In this document: positions 1 to 6,643 of the stretch, one piece after another
Layout: each line of letters opens with the position of its first letter
How positions within the stretch are numbered: the first letter of the stretch is position 1
Assembly (NCBI GenBank): GCA_036654235.1
Contig: JAVVSK010000026.1
Span: forward strand, 1-14,353
Length of the DNA: 14,353 nucleotides
From: JAVVSK01 sp036654235
GTDB lineage: Bacteria; Bacillota; Clostridia; Christensenellales; CAG-138
Direction of reading: 5' to 3'
Translations under genes and position numbers: made by a program
The notes under the pieces: model-generated
Told to the model about the DNA's origin: nothing
Databases searched by the model: none
Seen by the model: only the letters and a program-made list of their open reading frames with translations

Positions 1-115
1 GGTTGCGGCGTTTTTATTTCGATATCGCGATTTATGTAAACCATATAATCAACTCGCGCAATTATTGGACTATAAAAGATATTATAAAAAAACGCAATTT
101 TTGTTCAAAAAACGC
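1..115. other. non-coding AT-rich region upstream of the tRNA promoter
   Basis: I see no gene here. The first 20 bases (GCGGCG followed by a T-rich stretch) resemble the right arm and tail of a terminator whose left arm would lie outside the window, but this cannot be confirmed. The A/T-rich stretch at about 70-115, just before the tRNA promoter, could act as an UP element, which would be usual for a stable-RNA promoter. Confidence 0.4.
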
Positions 116-144
116 TTGACATAGCGGCAATAGCATGATACAAT
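116..144 (+). promoter_or_regulatory. sigma-A promoter of the tRNA operon
   Basis: A perfect -35 box TTGACA (116-121) is followed after exactly 17 bases by TACAAT (139-144), five of six matches to the -10 consensus. Transcription should start near 151, about 25 bases before the first tRNA. The strength of the match suits a stable-RNA promoter. Confidence 0.85.
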
Positions 145-175
145 GATTATCGACTTCGAGTTTGAAGTCTTTCGT

Positions 176-252
176 CGCGGGGTGGAGCAGTTGGTAGCTC
201 ATCGGGCTCATAACCCGAAGGTCGTGTGGTTCAAGTCCCGCCCCCGCAACCA
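176..252 (+). tRNA. initiator tRNA-fMet (CAU) with an extra base in the T-arm
   Basis: The anticodon CAU is at 209-211. Initiator hallmarks are present: the unpaired first acceptor position (C176 opposite A248) and three consecutive G-C pairs at the base of the anticodon stem (GGG 204-206 with CCC 214-216). The CCA end is encoded (250-252). The D-arm (185-200) is closed and the anticodon stem is perfect. The odd part is the T-arm: the 5' side has six bases (224-229, GTGTGG) against five on the 3' side (237-241, CCCGC). The stem pairs only if T227 is bulged. The D-loop is one base shorter than in the familiar Bacillus form, so the total of 77 looks normal although the bases are distributed differently. 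Function is likely but not certain. A base-call error is the simplest alternative. Confidence 0.9.
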
Positions 253-258
253 AAATAA

Positions 259-286
259 TGCCCGGTCGAGTAAAATTGGCCGGGCA
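259..286 (+). other. spacer hairpin between the two tRNAs
   Basis: TGCCCGG (259-265) pairs with CCGGGCA (280-286). Two more pairs inside (T266-G279, C267-G278) make a nine-pair stem with a ten-base loop. No T-run follows, so it is probably not a terminator. In a two-tRNA transcript it would separate the folded tRNAs and could help processing by RNases; that role is inferred. Confidence 0.5.
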
Positions 287-293
287 AACCCGT

Positions 294-370
294 GGCGGCG
301 TAACTCAGTTGGCTAGAGTAGTCGGTTCATACCCGGCCTGTCATCCGTTCGAATCGGATCGCCGCTACCA
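294..370 (+). tRNA. elongator tRNA-Met (CAU)
   Basis: All four arms fold. The acceptor stem 294-300 pairs with 360-366 (one G-U at the end), the D-stem is ACTC/GAGT, the anticodon stem is GTCGG/CCGGC with loop anticodon CAU at 328-330, and the T-stem ATCCG/CGGAT is perfect around TTCGAAT. The CCA end is encoded (368-370). The paired first position and the lack of three G-C pairs in the anticodon stem set it apart from the initiator upstream. The acceptor stem GGCGGCG with A73 fits elongator Met better than the lysidine-modified tRNA-Ile2 that also reads CAU. Position 10 is A paired with U25 instead of the usual G-C. Confidence 0.9.
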
Positions 371-374
371 AAAA

Positions 375-405
375 AAGATGCTGAATTAGGTTCAGCATCT
401 TTTTT
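375..405 (+). terminator. rho-independent terminator of the tRNA unit
   Basis: A ten-pair perfect stem, AGATGCTGAA (376-385) with TTCAGCATCT (391-400), has a five-base loop and is followed by a run of T (400-405). It starts five bases after the CCA end of the second tRNA. Confidence 0.92.
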
Positions 406-706
406 ATTGAATTTTTTTCAAAACTATATTATGCGAACTACGCGACTTTAGCTATGAAGAAGTTTATGTTTCCGATAAGCTATTAGAGGGTAATTTAAGC
501 AGAATTCCTTGAACCGGGGCGGCTTATTTGATGAAGCCCCGAACGTATGCTCCGATTACAGTGTTGCCGGATTTCCATTAGCTAAAACGAAATATTGAAT
601 CGCGCCACCTCTTTAAGCGTTAAAATAAAAATTGCAATCATATAGAAAATATCTAATTGGGTTTGGATATATATATTGGAATTTTTAATATTTCGCGCCC
701 TTCTTC
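406..706. other. intergenic stretch without a supported gene
   Basis: No start codon with a ribosome site and open frame of useful length is visible on either strand. One frame between roughly 425 and 588 reads like coding sequence in two pieces split by a TGA near 510, so it may be a decayed gene remnant, but at about 50 codons this could be chance. A short GGGGC/GCCCC hairpin lies near 515-540. I see no repeat or mobile element. Confidence 0.35.
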
Positions 707-735
707 TTGCTCCAATTTAAAAAGCATGATACTAT
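707..735 (+). promoter_or_regulatory. putative sigma-A promoter for the leader RNA and cyclase gene
   Basis: TTGCTC (707-712), a 17-base spacer and TACTAT (730-735) form a plausible promoter. The ten bases GCATGATACT around the -10 box closely resemble GCATGATACA in the tRNA promoter near 133-142. The predicted start near 742 is exactly where the structured leader begins. The diguanylate cyclase gene starts about 210 bases further on. Confidence 0.5.
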
Positions 736-741
736 GTATCG

Positions 742-837
742 AAGGGCTTAGATGATCATATATATTGTATCTTTAAAATGCTAAAAACAGCATATAGGAA
801 TGTGGAGAAAACGGGATAAATCTAATTAGCCCTTTTT
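742..837 (+). ncRNA. structured leader or small RNA candidate ending in a U-run
   Basis: From the predicted transcription start, AAGGGC (742-747) pairs with GCCCTT (829-834) and TTAGAT (748-753) pairs with ATCTAA (820-825), with a three-base bulge TTA on the 3' side. This gives twelve pairs closing a region of about 66 bases. Inside is a small hairpin, ATGCT/AGCAT around AAAAAC (about 779-794). A T5 run (833-837) overlaps and follows the 3' arm, so the outer stem could act as a terminator. The layout suits either a short non-coding RNA of about 96 bases or an attenuator in the leader of the cyclase gene. I compared it by eye with the c-di-GMP-I (GEMM) riboswitch and do not see its conserved blocks; no known family is recognised. 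Confidence 0.35.
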
Positions 838-953
838 ACCTAACTGTGCGTATTGTGAAAAAATATTTAAAAGATAAATGGTCTAACATAGACATAAAAA
901 CGCAGACTAATATAAAAAAATATCAGCATGTAAATTTGTGGGGATGAGATGCG

Positions 954-3476
954 ATGAATATAAAGAAAATAAACATCATAATTTTTATAGCGTTTTTTTT
1001 GATACTTTTGCTTTCGCTTGTGACGGTAATATTCGCCGTATTTTCGGATTCGGTTCCATATGTACCGGAGGATATCTCGGAATATACGAGGTTTTCCCAA
1101 GATCAGATAATATCGTCGCTTGCATTTTCAATATTGTTCATTATAGCAATGATCATTTTAGTAATGTCGTTTTTTATACGAAGACTTATTGAAAACTCGA
1201 GTCGCTTTGCCCTTATAAATCTAGCTATGTTCGTTTTACTCGCCGCTATTTGGATTTTTATGGGTAGCGGCGCGGCAAAACCATATTTTAATAACTATTT
1301 CGTTATGTACCTGATTAATTATTTTAGTTTCTATCTGTTACCTATCCCATTTTTATTTTTTGCCAGCGATATGTGTACAGATGGAAAACCTATTTTCGCG
1401 GGACTTAGTGCGTGTATGATTTTGCTCTTTAGTATAGATTATATATATATTGTAACGCATAATTTTGCTTTTCCACAAACGCTTCCGATTATTCATATTT
1501 TAATCGGACTTACTATAATTTTTACGCTATATAGCTTTTGCGTCGAGCTGTTTAAATATAAAAATAAAGACGTTATTGAAGTTTTTATTGCTACGATCAT
1601 TTTAGCCGCAATATCGACGATTGTCCTAATCTTTTATTATACACGTCCGATATTTAGCTATGCTTTTTATATGATGATAGCGATGGTTCTATTTATCTCG
1701 CTATTATTTATTTGTACGGCGAAGCGCATACTTAGAACCCTGTCGAAAGCGAGAAGCTTCGAAAATACAGCCTCGTCAATCCCAAGCGGAATTTTTTGCG
1801 CAAAGAATGATGAACATTTATCAATAATATACGCAAACGATTTTTTCTACAAAATATATGGTTACAAATCGGAAACGGCAGCGAGAGCTGCGGAGGTTCG
1901 CTTTGTAGATCAGCATATGACGAGGGAAGCGCGAAAAAGTTTAAGCGATTTTCAAAAACAAGGTATAAAAAACGGAACGACGACTTTAGAGTTCGAAACT
2001 CGCGAAACGGATAAAAGGGGAAACGAAATTTGGCTTTTAAACCGCGTTCGATATTTAGCTAAAACGAACGAGATGGTAGGGGCGATTATCGATATTACCG
2101 ATCGAAAACGGATGGAGAACGAGCTTCACTTAAAAGAAGAAGAATATAAAATAGTCGTCCATCATATTAAAAGGCTGATTAACCGATATGATGTAAAGGG
2201 GAAAACGCTTTTTTTAACCGAGAAAGCTACGGATCAGCATAAACTGCCTTTAAAGCTTAAAAATATGCCTAAGGGGAACATCGTTTTTTCGAAGGTAGCT
2301 CCGGAGAGCCGGGAGGCGTATGCAGAGTTTTATAATAAGATAAATAGGGGCGAATCGAGCGGGAAGGTAACTGTTCAGTTTAAGAGTTTAAACCTTACTA
2401 GATATTGGTGGACTCTTTCTTTCGATAGCATATTTGATGAACATGGTCAGCCGGAGCGCGCGATAATAATTGGAGAAGATGTAACCGATATACGCGAAAA
2501 AGAGCTTGCATATCAAAAATGGCGTCAGGAAGTAGATTCGATTCCGAAAGAAAAACTTGCTCTTTTTGAATGCAATTTAACGTTGGATACTCTCGATAAG
2601 GTTGAGGGTAATCTTTTGGCCTTGCAAATGGATATGCCCTATGAGGGCTTTGACGCGCGCTCAATAATGCGTTCTGAAAATATTCATCCGGAGGATAGGG
2701 CGACCTACCTTAGGATTGCGAATCGAAAACACCTAATGAGCGAATACGATGCGGGTCATTTTTTCCACGAGCTGGAGTATCGAACTCTTACCGCTGATAA
2801 TCAATATATATGGATTCACGTATCTATTCAGTTGGTTAAGTATCCGAATACTAATAATATAAAGGCATATATGATGGTCCTTGATGTTGATGAAAAGAAA
2901 TCCCGCGAGGTAGCTCTAATTGAGCGTTCCGAATTGGACGTTTTAACGGGGGTTTTAAATAGGCGCACCTTTATTGAGCAAAGCTCCGAGCTTCTTAGGC
3001 TGACCGCCGTCGGGACAACCCATGCGTTTTTAATGTTGGATATCGATGATTTTAAGCGCGTTAACGATACTTTTGGGCATATGGAGGGAGACGCTCTCTT
3101 AATTGCTATTGCCGGAGGAGTTAAATCGATTCTTCGCGACGGCGATCTTATCGGTCGAATGGGCGGAGATGAGTTTATAATTTGCTTAAAGAACGTTCCG
3201 AATGCGGACGTTATAAAAAAGCGCGCGAACGATATATGTAAGATGACGCATAAACAACTTGAATCAAACGTTGAGGTTTCGGTGAGCATTGGGGTAGCTA
3301 TGTACCCGCGCGACGGAACTAATTTTAACCAACTTTACGCTAAAGTTGATATTGCCCTATACGCCGCAAAGGGATGCGGGAGAAACAGTTATATGTTTTA
3401 TAAAGAAGGGCTTTCTAATAATCCGGAAAAAGAAGCAAACGATAAGACGAGAGAAAACTCTGAAAACAAAACCTAA
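954..3476 (+). CDS. membrane PAS/GGDEF diguanylate cyclase
   Basis: This protein (840 residues) likely makes cyclic di-GMP from two GTP at the inner face of the membrane. Eight hydrophobic helices are visible between residues about 7 and 254, the first separated by a short polar loop. The membrane part resembles 7TM/MASE-type sensor modules, but I cannot assign a family. Three PAS-like units follow (about 270-395, 398-522 and 528-655); the first two end in the usual D-I/V-T-D-R/I joins (ITDRKR, VTDIRE). The cyclase domain covers about 660-825, starting with DVLTGVLNRR. The active-site motif GGDEF (737-741) is intact, and the inhibitory I-site RDGD (728-731) sits the canonical five residues before it, so product inhibition is expected. 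The ligands are unknown. The ATG at 954 has only a weak G-rich ribosome site. The next gene, a phosphodiesterase, follows after about 43 bases in the same direction, so the pair is probably one operon. The gene is more AT-rich than the cit genes. Confidence 0.9.
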   Translation: MNIKKINIIIFIAFFLILLLSLVTVIFAVFSDSVPYVPEDISEYTRFSQDQIISSLAFSILFIIAMIILVMSFFIRRLIENSSRFALINLAMFVLLAAIWIFMGSGAAKPYFNNYFVMYLINYFSFYLLPIPFLFFASDMCTDGKPIFAGLSACMILLFSIDYIYIVTHNFAFPQTLPIIHILIGLTIIFTLYSFCVELFKYKNKDVIEVFIATIILAAISTIVLIFYYTRPIFSYAFYMMIAMVLFISLLFICTAKRILRTLSKARSFENTASSIPSGIFCAKNDEHLSIIYANDFFYKIYGYKSETAARAAEVRFVDQHMTREARKSLSDFQKQGIKNGTTTLEFETRETDKRGNEIWLLNRVRYLAKTNEMVGAIIDITDRKRMENELHLKEEEYKIVVHHIKRLINRYDVKGKTLFLTEKATDQHKLPLKLKNMPKGNIVFSKVAPESREAYAEFYNKINRGESSGKVTVQFKSLNLTRYWWTLSFDSIFDEHGQPERAIIIGEDVTDIREKELAYQKWRQEVDSIPKEKLALFECNLTLDTLDKVEGNLLALQMDMPYEGFDARSIMRSENIHPEDRATYLRIANRKHLMSEYDAGHFFHELEYRTLTADNQYIWIHVSIQLVKYPNTNNIKAYMMVLDVDEKKSREVALIERSELDVLTGVLNRRTFIEQSSELLRLTAVGTTHAFLMLDIDDFKRVNDTFGHMEGDALLIAIAGGVKSILRDGDLIGRMGGDEFIICLKNVPNADVIKKRANDICKMTHKQLESNVEVSVSIGVAMYPRDGTNFNQLYAKVDIALYAAKGCGRNSYMFYKEGLSNNPEKEANDKTRENSENKT

Positions 3477-3519
3477 AAAAGCCAGAACAAAAGAACAAAA
3501 ATAAGAAAGAGAATGTTTG

Positions 3520-5826
3520 ATGAAAGCACCAAAAAATTCTATTTATTATTTACTTATTCTATTACTGCTTGTTATTGGTATTTTTATAAGCCTGATGATT
3601 AACCGGGATATATCGATTAAACAGGCGGAGGAGCGGGCGGCGAGAGCTCTTTCCGATTCGGCCAGAGAACAAATTGTAACCTTCAAAGCAAAAACAGAGG
3701 GTCAATTTTCAATATTGGAGGCTTTCGCTGGATATGCCGCGAAATATAAGGCTCTTAGTTTTGACGAGTTAAGGGCTTTCATGGAATATGTTGTAAAAGC
3801 GGGTTCGTTTTATCATCTTGGGTATGCTGAGAAGGCGACGGGGCGCGCTTATTTAAGCATAGGTGAATTCATATCGGTTTCGGATAGGTTGTATTATAGG
3901 GAAGCATTAGCGGGTAGGCAATGTATGCAAATCATAGACGAAAACCGCGTCGATACACTTCCGCTATTTGTAATGTCGACACCGATTTATGAAAACGGGG
4001 AAATTACCGCCGTTGCTTTTTGTAGCTATGATTTACAAAAGCTCGGAGAACTTATGAGCACACATTCTTACGGGGGAGAGGGTTTTTCATTTGTTTGTGA
4101 TTCCAACGGCTATATAATAATATCAAGCGAATCTGATTCTTTGCGTCTAATTTCGGATATTAAAAATAAGAGCTTTAGCGATAAGAATATTTTAGAATGG
4201 CTTCTTAACGGAACGGCGTCGCGGGGCGGGTCGGAAGAAAACCTAAGCGCAGACCTTAAAAACGGAATATCGGGTACGGTATTTTATCGTATTGAGAGCG
4301 GCGCGGAGCGCTTTGCTTTTTATATGCCTATAGGTATAAACGATTGGACTTTGTTCAACGTAATACCGAGTATGCTTATCGATGCGGAGATAAACGCGGT
4401 TACGAAAGCGAGTATTCTTCTGACGTTTTTTATAATGTTTTCGGTTTTATTGTTTTTCCTTTTTATCGTCCTTAGAGAAAAAAAGAACAATACCTATAGG
4501 GCGTCGGTGAGCGATAGCTTGCGTATAATAGCCGAGAGAGATAAGTTGACGGGGCTTTATAATCGCGATACATTTATCGAAAAAGCGCAGGAGTTTATTT
4601 CGGGTAAGCCGGCGGATGCTTACGTAATGATTTATTTTGACATAGATAATTTTAAAATTATAAACGATATTTTGGGTTATGCAGAGGGGAATAATCTCCT
4701 TTGTATTATAGCGGATGATATGCGTAAGTTTATGGGCGAGCGCGGGATATATTGCCGAATATCGGCGGATTATTTTGCCCTTATTTATCCGAACGCGGCG
4801 AATTTATTTGTCGAGTTAAAAAAAGCGGGGGAAAAATTAGAAACGGACGTTAGGATTTCCCTGTCTATATCTATAAGTTTCGGAGTATATATAATTGATG
4901 ATACAAGTCTTCCTATTAATTCAATATTGGACAGGGCGGCGCTTGCGCAAAGAAGCGTAAAGGGACAATACGGAACGCTTTATGCGGTGTATGATAAAAC
5001 GATGCGTGATAGGCTTTTAGAGGTTCAAGAGGTCTTAATTTCGGTTGGCGCGGCGCTTGAGAGAAAAGAATTCGTTTTATATTTTCAGCCACAATATAAC
5101 TATAAAACGGGGAAAATAACGGGAGCGGAGGCTCTGGTTAGATGGAATCATCCCGAAAAGGGATTGGTTTTTCCGAACGCGTTTATTCCGATTATCGAAC
5201 AGAGCGGTTTTATTTCGAAGTTGGACTTCTACGTTTGGGAAGAAACCTGTAAATTTATAAGAAGATGGATAGACGAGGGACGCGGCGAAATACCGATATC
5301 GGTCAACGTTTCGCGCGTTGACGTATATGATCCTAAGCTTTGCGAATTGATGTTAGGGCTTATTAAAAAATACGATATTCCGGTATCGGCGCTTCGTCTC
5401 GAGATAACGGAGAGCGCATATATGAAAAATCCGGAACAGCTTGTAGGGGTGCTTTCGTCTCTTAGGGAGGCGGGCTTTACGATTGAGATGGACGATTTCG
5501 GTAGCGGGTATTCTTCGCTAAATATGCTTAAAGACGCGCCTATAGACGTTATAAAACTAGACATGCGCTTTCTTTCCGACGAAAAAAATAAAAATCAGCC
5601 TACGGAGAACGAGAGAAAAAGCGCTGTCATATTAAAAAATACGATTCAAATGGCGCATGATCTCGGGTTAATCGTTATTGCCGAGGGGGTTGAAACGAAG
5701 GAACAGGCAGATAACTTAATGCGTTTTAAATGCCGAATGATGCAAGGCTATTATTATGCGAAGCCTATGCCGGTTTCGGAATTTGAGAAGCTTCTCCCCG
5801 CGCCATCTTTTAAAGAAGCTTTATAA
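3520..5826 (+). CDS. Cache-type sensor with degenerate GGDEF and active EAL domain, c-di-GMP phosphodiesterase
   Basis: The protein likely hydrolyses cyclic di-GMP to pGpG. One helix (about 8-25) and a second (about 297-318) enclose an outside domain of about 270 residues with Cache-like features, such as a conserved Y-Y-R-E region around RLYYREAL and a strand pattern ending before the second helix. A GGDEF fold (about 338-490) begins RDKLTGLYNRD, but its signature is SADYF (415-419), so cyclase activity is unlikely; such domains may bind GTP and regulate. The EAL domain (about 512-765) keeps all the expected catalytic residues: E537 in EAL, N596, E628, D658 and D659 in DDFGSG, K679, E722 and Q742. 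The ATG at 3520 is chosen; a TTG lies one codon upstream, and the ribosome site AAGAAAGAG suits either. It follows the cyclase closely and has a terminator behind it, so the two opposing enzymes are probably co-transcribed. Confidence 0.92.
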   Translation: MKAPKNSIYYLLILLLLVIGIFISLMINRDISIKQAEERAARALSDSAREQIVTFKAKTEGQFSILEAFAGYAAKYKALSFDELRAFMEYVVKAGSFYHLGYAEKATGRAYLSIGEFISVSDRLYYREALAGRQCMQIIDENRVDTLPLFVMSTPIYENGEITAVAFCSYDLQKLGELMSTHSYGGEGFSFVCDSNGYIIISSESDSLRLISDIKNKSFSDKNILEWLLNGTASRGGSEENLSADLKNGISGTVFYRIESGAERFAFYMPIGINDWTLFNVIPSMLIDAEINAVTKASILLTFFIMFSVLLFFLFIVLREKKNNTYRASVSDSLRIIAERDKLTGLYNRDTFIEKAQEFISGKPADAYVMIYFDIDNFKIINDILGYAEGNNLLCIIADDMRKFMGERGIYCRISADYFALIYPNAANLFVELKKAGEKLETDVRISLSISISFGVYIIDDTSLPINSILDRAALAQRSVKGQYGTLYAVYDKTMRDRLLEVQEVLISVGAALERKEFVLYFQPQYNYKTGKITGAEALVRWNHPEKGLVFPNAFIPIIEQSGFISKLDFYVWEETCKFIRRWIDEGRGEIPISVNVSRVDVYDPKLCELMLGLIKKYDIPVSALRLEITESAYMKNPEQLVGVLSSLREAGFTIEMDDFGSGYSSLNMLKDAPIDVIKLDMRFLSDEKNKNQPTENERKSAVILKNTIQMAHDLGLIVIAEGVETKEQADNLMRFKCRMMQGYYYAKPMPVSEFEKLLPAPSFKEAL

Positions 5827-5849
5827 TTTTCCTATAAAAAATATTTTTT

Positions 5850-5877
5850 AGATGGGTTTTTTACTCATCTTTTTTTT
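5850..5877 (+). terminator. terminator after the phosphodiesterase gene
   Basis: AGATGGGT (5850-5857) pairs with ACTCATCT (5863-5870), with one G-T pair and a five-base T loop, followed by eight T (5870-5877). It starts 24 bases after the stop codon and ends just before the 3' end of the convergent yqfC. The minus-strand side lacks a clean T-run, so it probably serves the plus strand mainly. Confidence 0.85.
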
Positions 5878-5881
5878 AATG

Positions 5882-6154
5882 TCACTCCATTTCGACACCT
5901 GAAATTTCTCCGATGATCAACATGCGTTCGGGGGATATTTCTTCGATAACGAGCTTTTTACCAAGTACAGATAAAAGTCCGCGCTCCGTTTTGATTTTTA
6001 TGCATACATTATCATAGATAAATATCCCGTTATGATTTTCGATTAAAACGGATTCATTTTCGAGAATAGTGACCCGTAGGGCGAAAAGCGCCTCTTCGGG
6101 TAAATCGAGAGCCTTATATAGCTTATTCCCCAATTTTATACGCCGTTTTTTCAA
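5882..6154 (-). CDS. yqfC: YqfC/YabP-family sporulation protein
   Basis: This 90-residue protein matches the small YabP/YqfC family by its pattern. It has a basic start, then KALDLPEEAL, a central IENHNGI motif (the family's hallmark is an IENH-x-G block), an IKTERG strand and a C-terminal run of short hydrophobic strands (LVIEEI, MLIIGEI). In Bacillus the yqfC gene is a sporulation gene; the biochemical role is not settled. The start is TTG at 6152-6154, supported by a strong ribosome site AAGGGGG upstream (complement of about 6163-6169); no ATG fits. In Bacillus and many Clostridia yqfC is followed by yqfD, but here the gene stands alone, running towards the terminator of the phosphodiesterase gene. 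I found no convincing sporulation sigma-factor promoter by eye. The family is recognised with fair confidence; the exact paralogue (YqfC rather than YabP) is likely from the DLP start. Confidence 0.75.
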   Translation of the reverse strand: MKKRRIKLGNKLYKALDLPEEALFALRVTILENESVLIENHNGIFIYDNVCIKIKTERGLLSVLGKKLVIEEISPERMLIIGEISGVEME

Positions 6155-6196
6155 GCAATTATTCCCCCTTATAATGAAAGTATATTCATATTCCTA

Positions 6197-6225
6197 TTGC
6201 AAAGTATGAAGAAAAGAGGTAAATT
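6197..6225 (+). promoter_or_regulatory. candidate promoter of the citrate lyase operon
   Basis: TTGCAA (6197-6202), 17 bases and TAAATT (6220-6225) match the sigma-A boxes at four of six positions each, with ideal spacing. A start near 6232 would give a leader of about 110 bases before citD. The match is modest, but it is the best candidate I see between yqfC and citD. Confidence 0.35.
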
Positions 6226-6258
6226 ATGTGGGGGTTATTAATTGTAGCACTGAGGTTA

Positions 6259-6301
6259 CGGAAAAAGCATGTGTGCATACGCTATAGCTTCCGCTTTTTT
6301 T
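6259..6301 (+). terminator. terminator-like hairpin in the citD leader (possible attenuator)
   Basis: CGGAA (6259-6263) and GC (6267-6268) pair with GC TTCCG (6287-6293), leaving an AAA bulge; one C and seven T (6295-6301) follow. It lies between the candidate promoter and the citD ribosome site, so it could stop transcription early. A second CGGAA (6319-6323) downstream could compete for the same TTCCG. Just after it, CATGA/TCATG (6303-6316) forms a small inverted repeat. The attenuator role is inferred. Confidence 0.4.
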
Positions 6302-6340
6302 GCATGAAAATTCATGAACGGAAATTCAGGAGGGTATTTT

Positions 6341-6643
6341 ATGGAAATTCTGACCACCGGGGTAGCCGGGACAATGGAATCGAGCGATATAATAGTACGG
6401 ATTGAGAATAATCCGAACGGCGGAATTGTTCTCAGCCTAGAGAGTACGGTTATGAAGCAGTTCGGAAGGCGTATTGAAGCGGTTATCCGCGAAACTCTCG
6501 AGAATATCGGGATAAAAAACGCGTTGGTTTCGGCCGTTGATAAGGGCGCTCTCGACTGTACCGTTGAGGCGCGGGTAAAAACGGCGGCGTATCGCGCGGC
6601 AAACCGTGCGGACTTTACTTTTTCAAAGGGTGAGGCAAGATGA
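6341..6643 (+). CDS. citD: citrate lyase gamma subunit, acyl carrier protein CitD
   Basis: CitD (100 residues) carries the phosphoribosyl-dephospho-CoA arm of citrate lyase; the acetyl and citryl groups ride on it between the CitF and CitE active sites. The family patterns are clear: AGTMESSDI near the start (the E. coli form is AGTLESGDV), then VMKQFG, and DKGALDC with EAR in the C-terminal half. Ser14 in this first motif is the expected attachment site. The ATG at 6341 is chosen over an in-frame ATG at 6314 because AGGAGGG (6328-6334) sits six bases upstream of it and the family begins at this point. The stop overlaps the citE start (ATGA at 6640). Length is normal. It opens the operon citD-citE-citF-citC. 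Confidence 0.95.
   Translation: MEILTTGVAGTMESSDIIVRIENNPNGGIVLSLESTVMKQFGRRIEAVIRETLENIGIKNALVSAVDKGALDCTVEARVKTAAYRAANRADFTFSKGEAR

Noticed and set aside
62..253. Minus-strand open frame over the tRNA promoter and tRNA-fMet
   Set aside because: It covers a clear promoter and tRNA gene; the protein has no recognisable pattern.
742..953. c-di-GMP riboswitch in front of the cyclase gene
   Set aside because: The context is attractive, but I see none of the conserved GEMM blocks or a convincing c-di-GMP-II pattern, so only an unassigned structured leader is reported.
938..1192. Plus-strand frame overlapping the cyclase start
   Set aside because: It is out of frame with a well-supported membrane protein and lacks domain features.
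2828..3289. 153-residue minus-strand frame opposite the GGDEF domain
   Set aside because: It lies wholly antisense to the conserved GGDEF coding sequence; its length follows from codon bias.
6226..6405. Short ORF with an AGAGG site upstream of citD
   Set aside because: It runs across the terminator-like hairpin and into citD in another frame and is rich in Arg/Lys/Phe without any pattern; more likely leader RNA.
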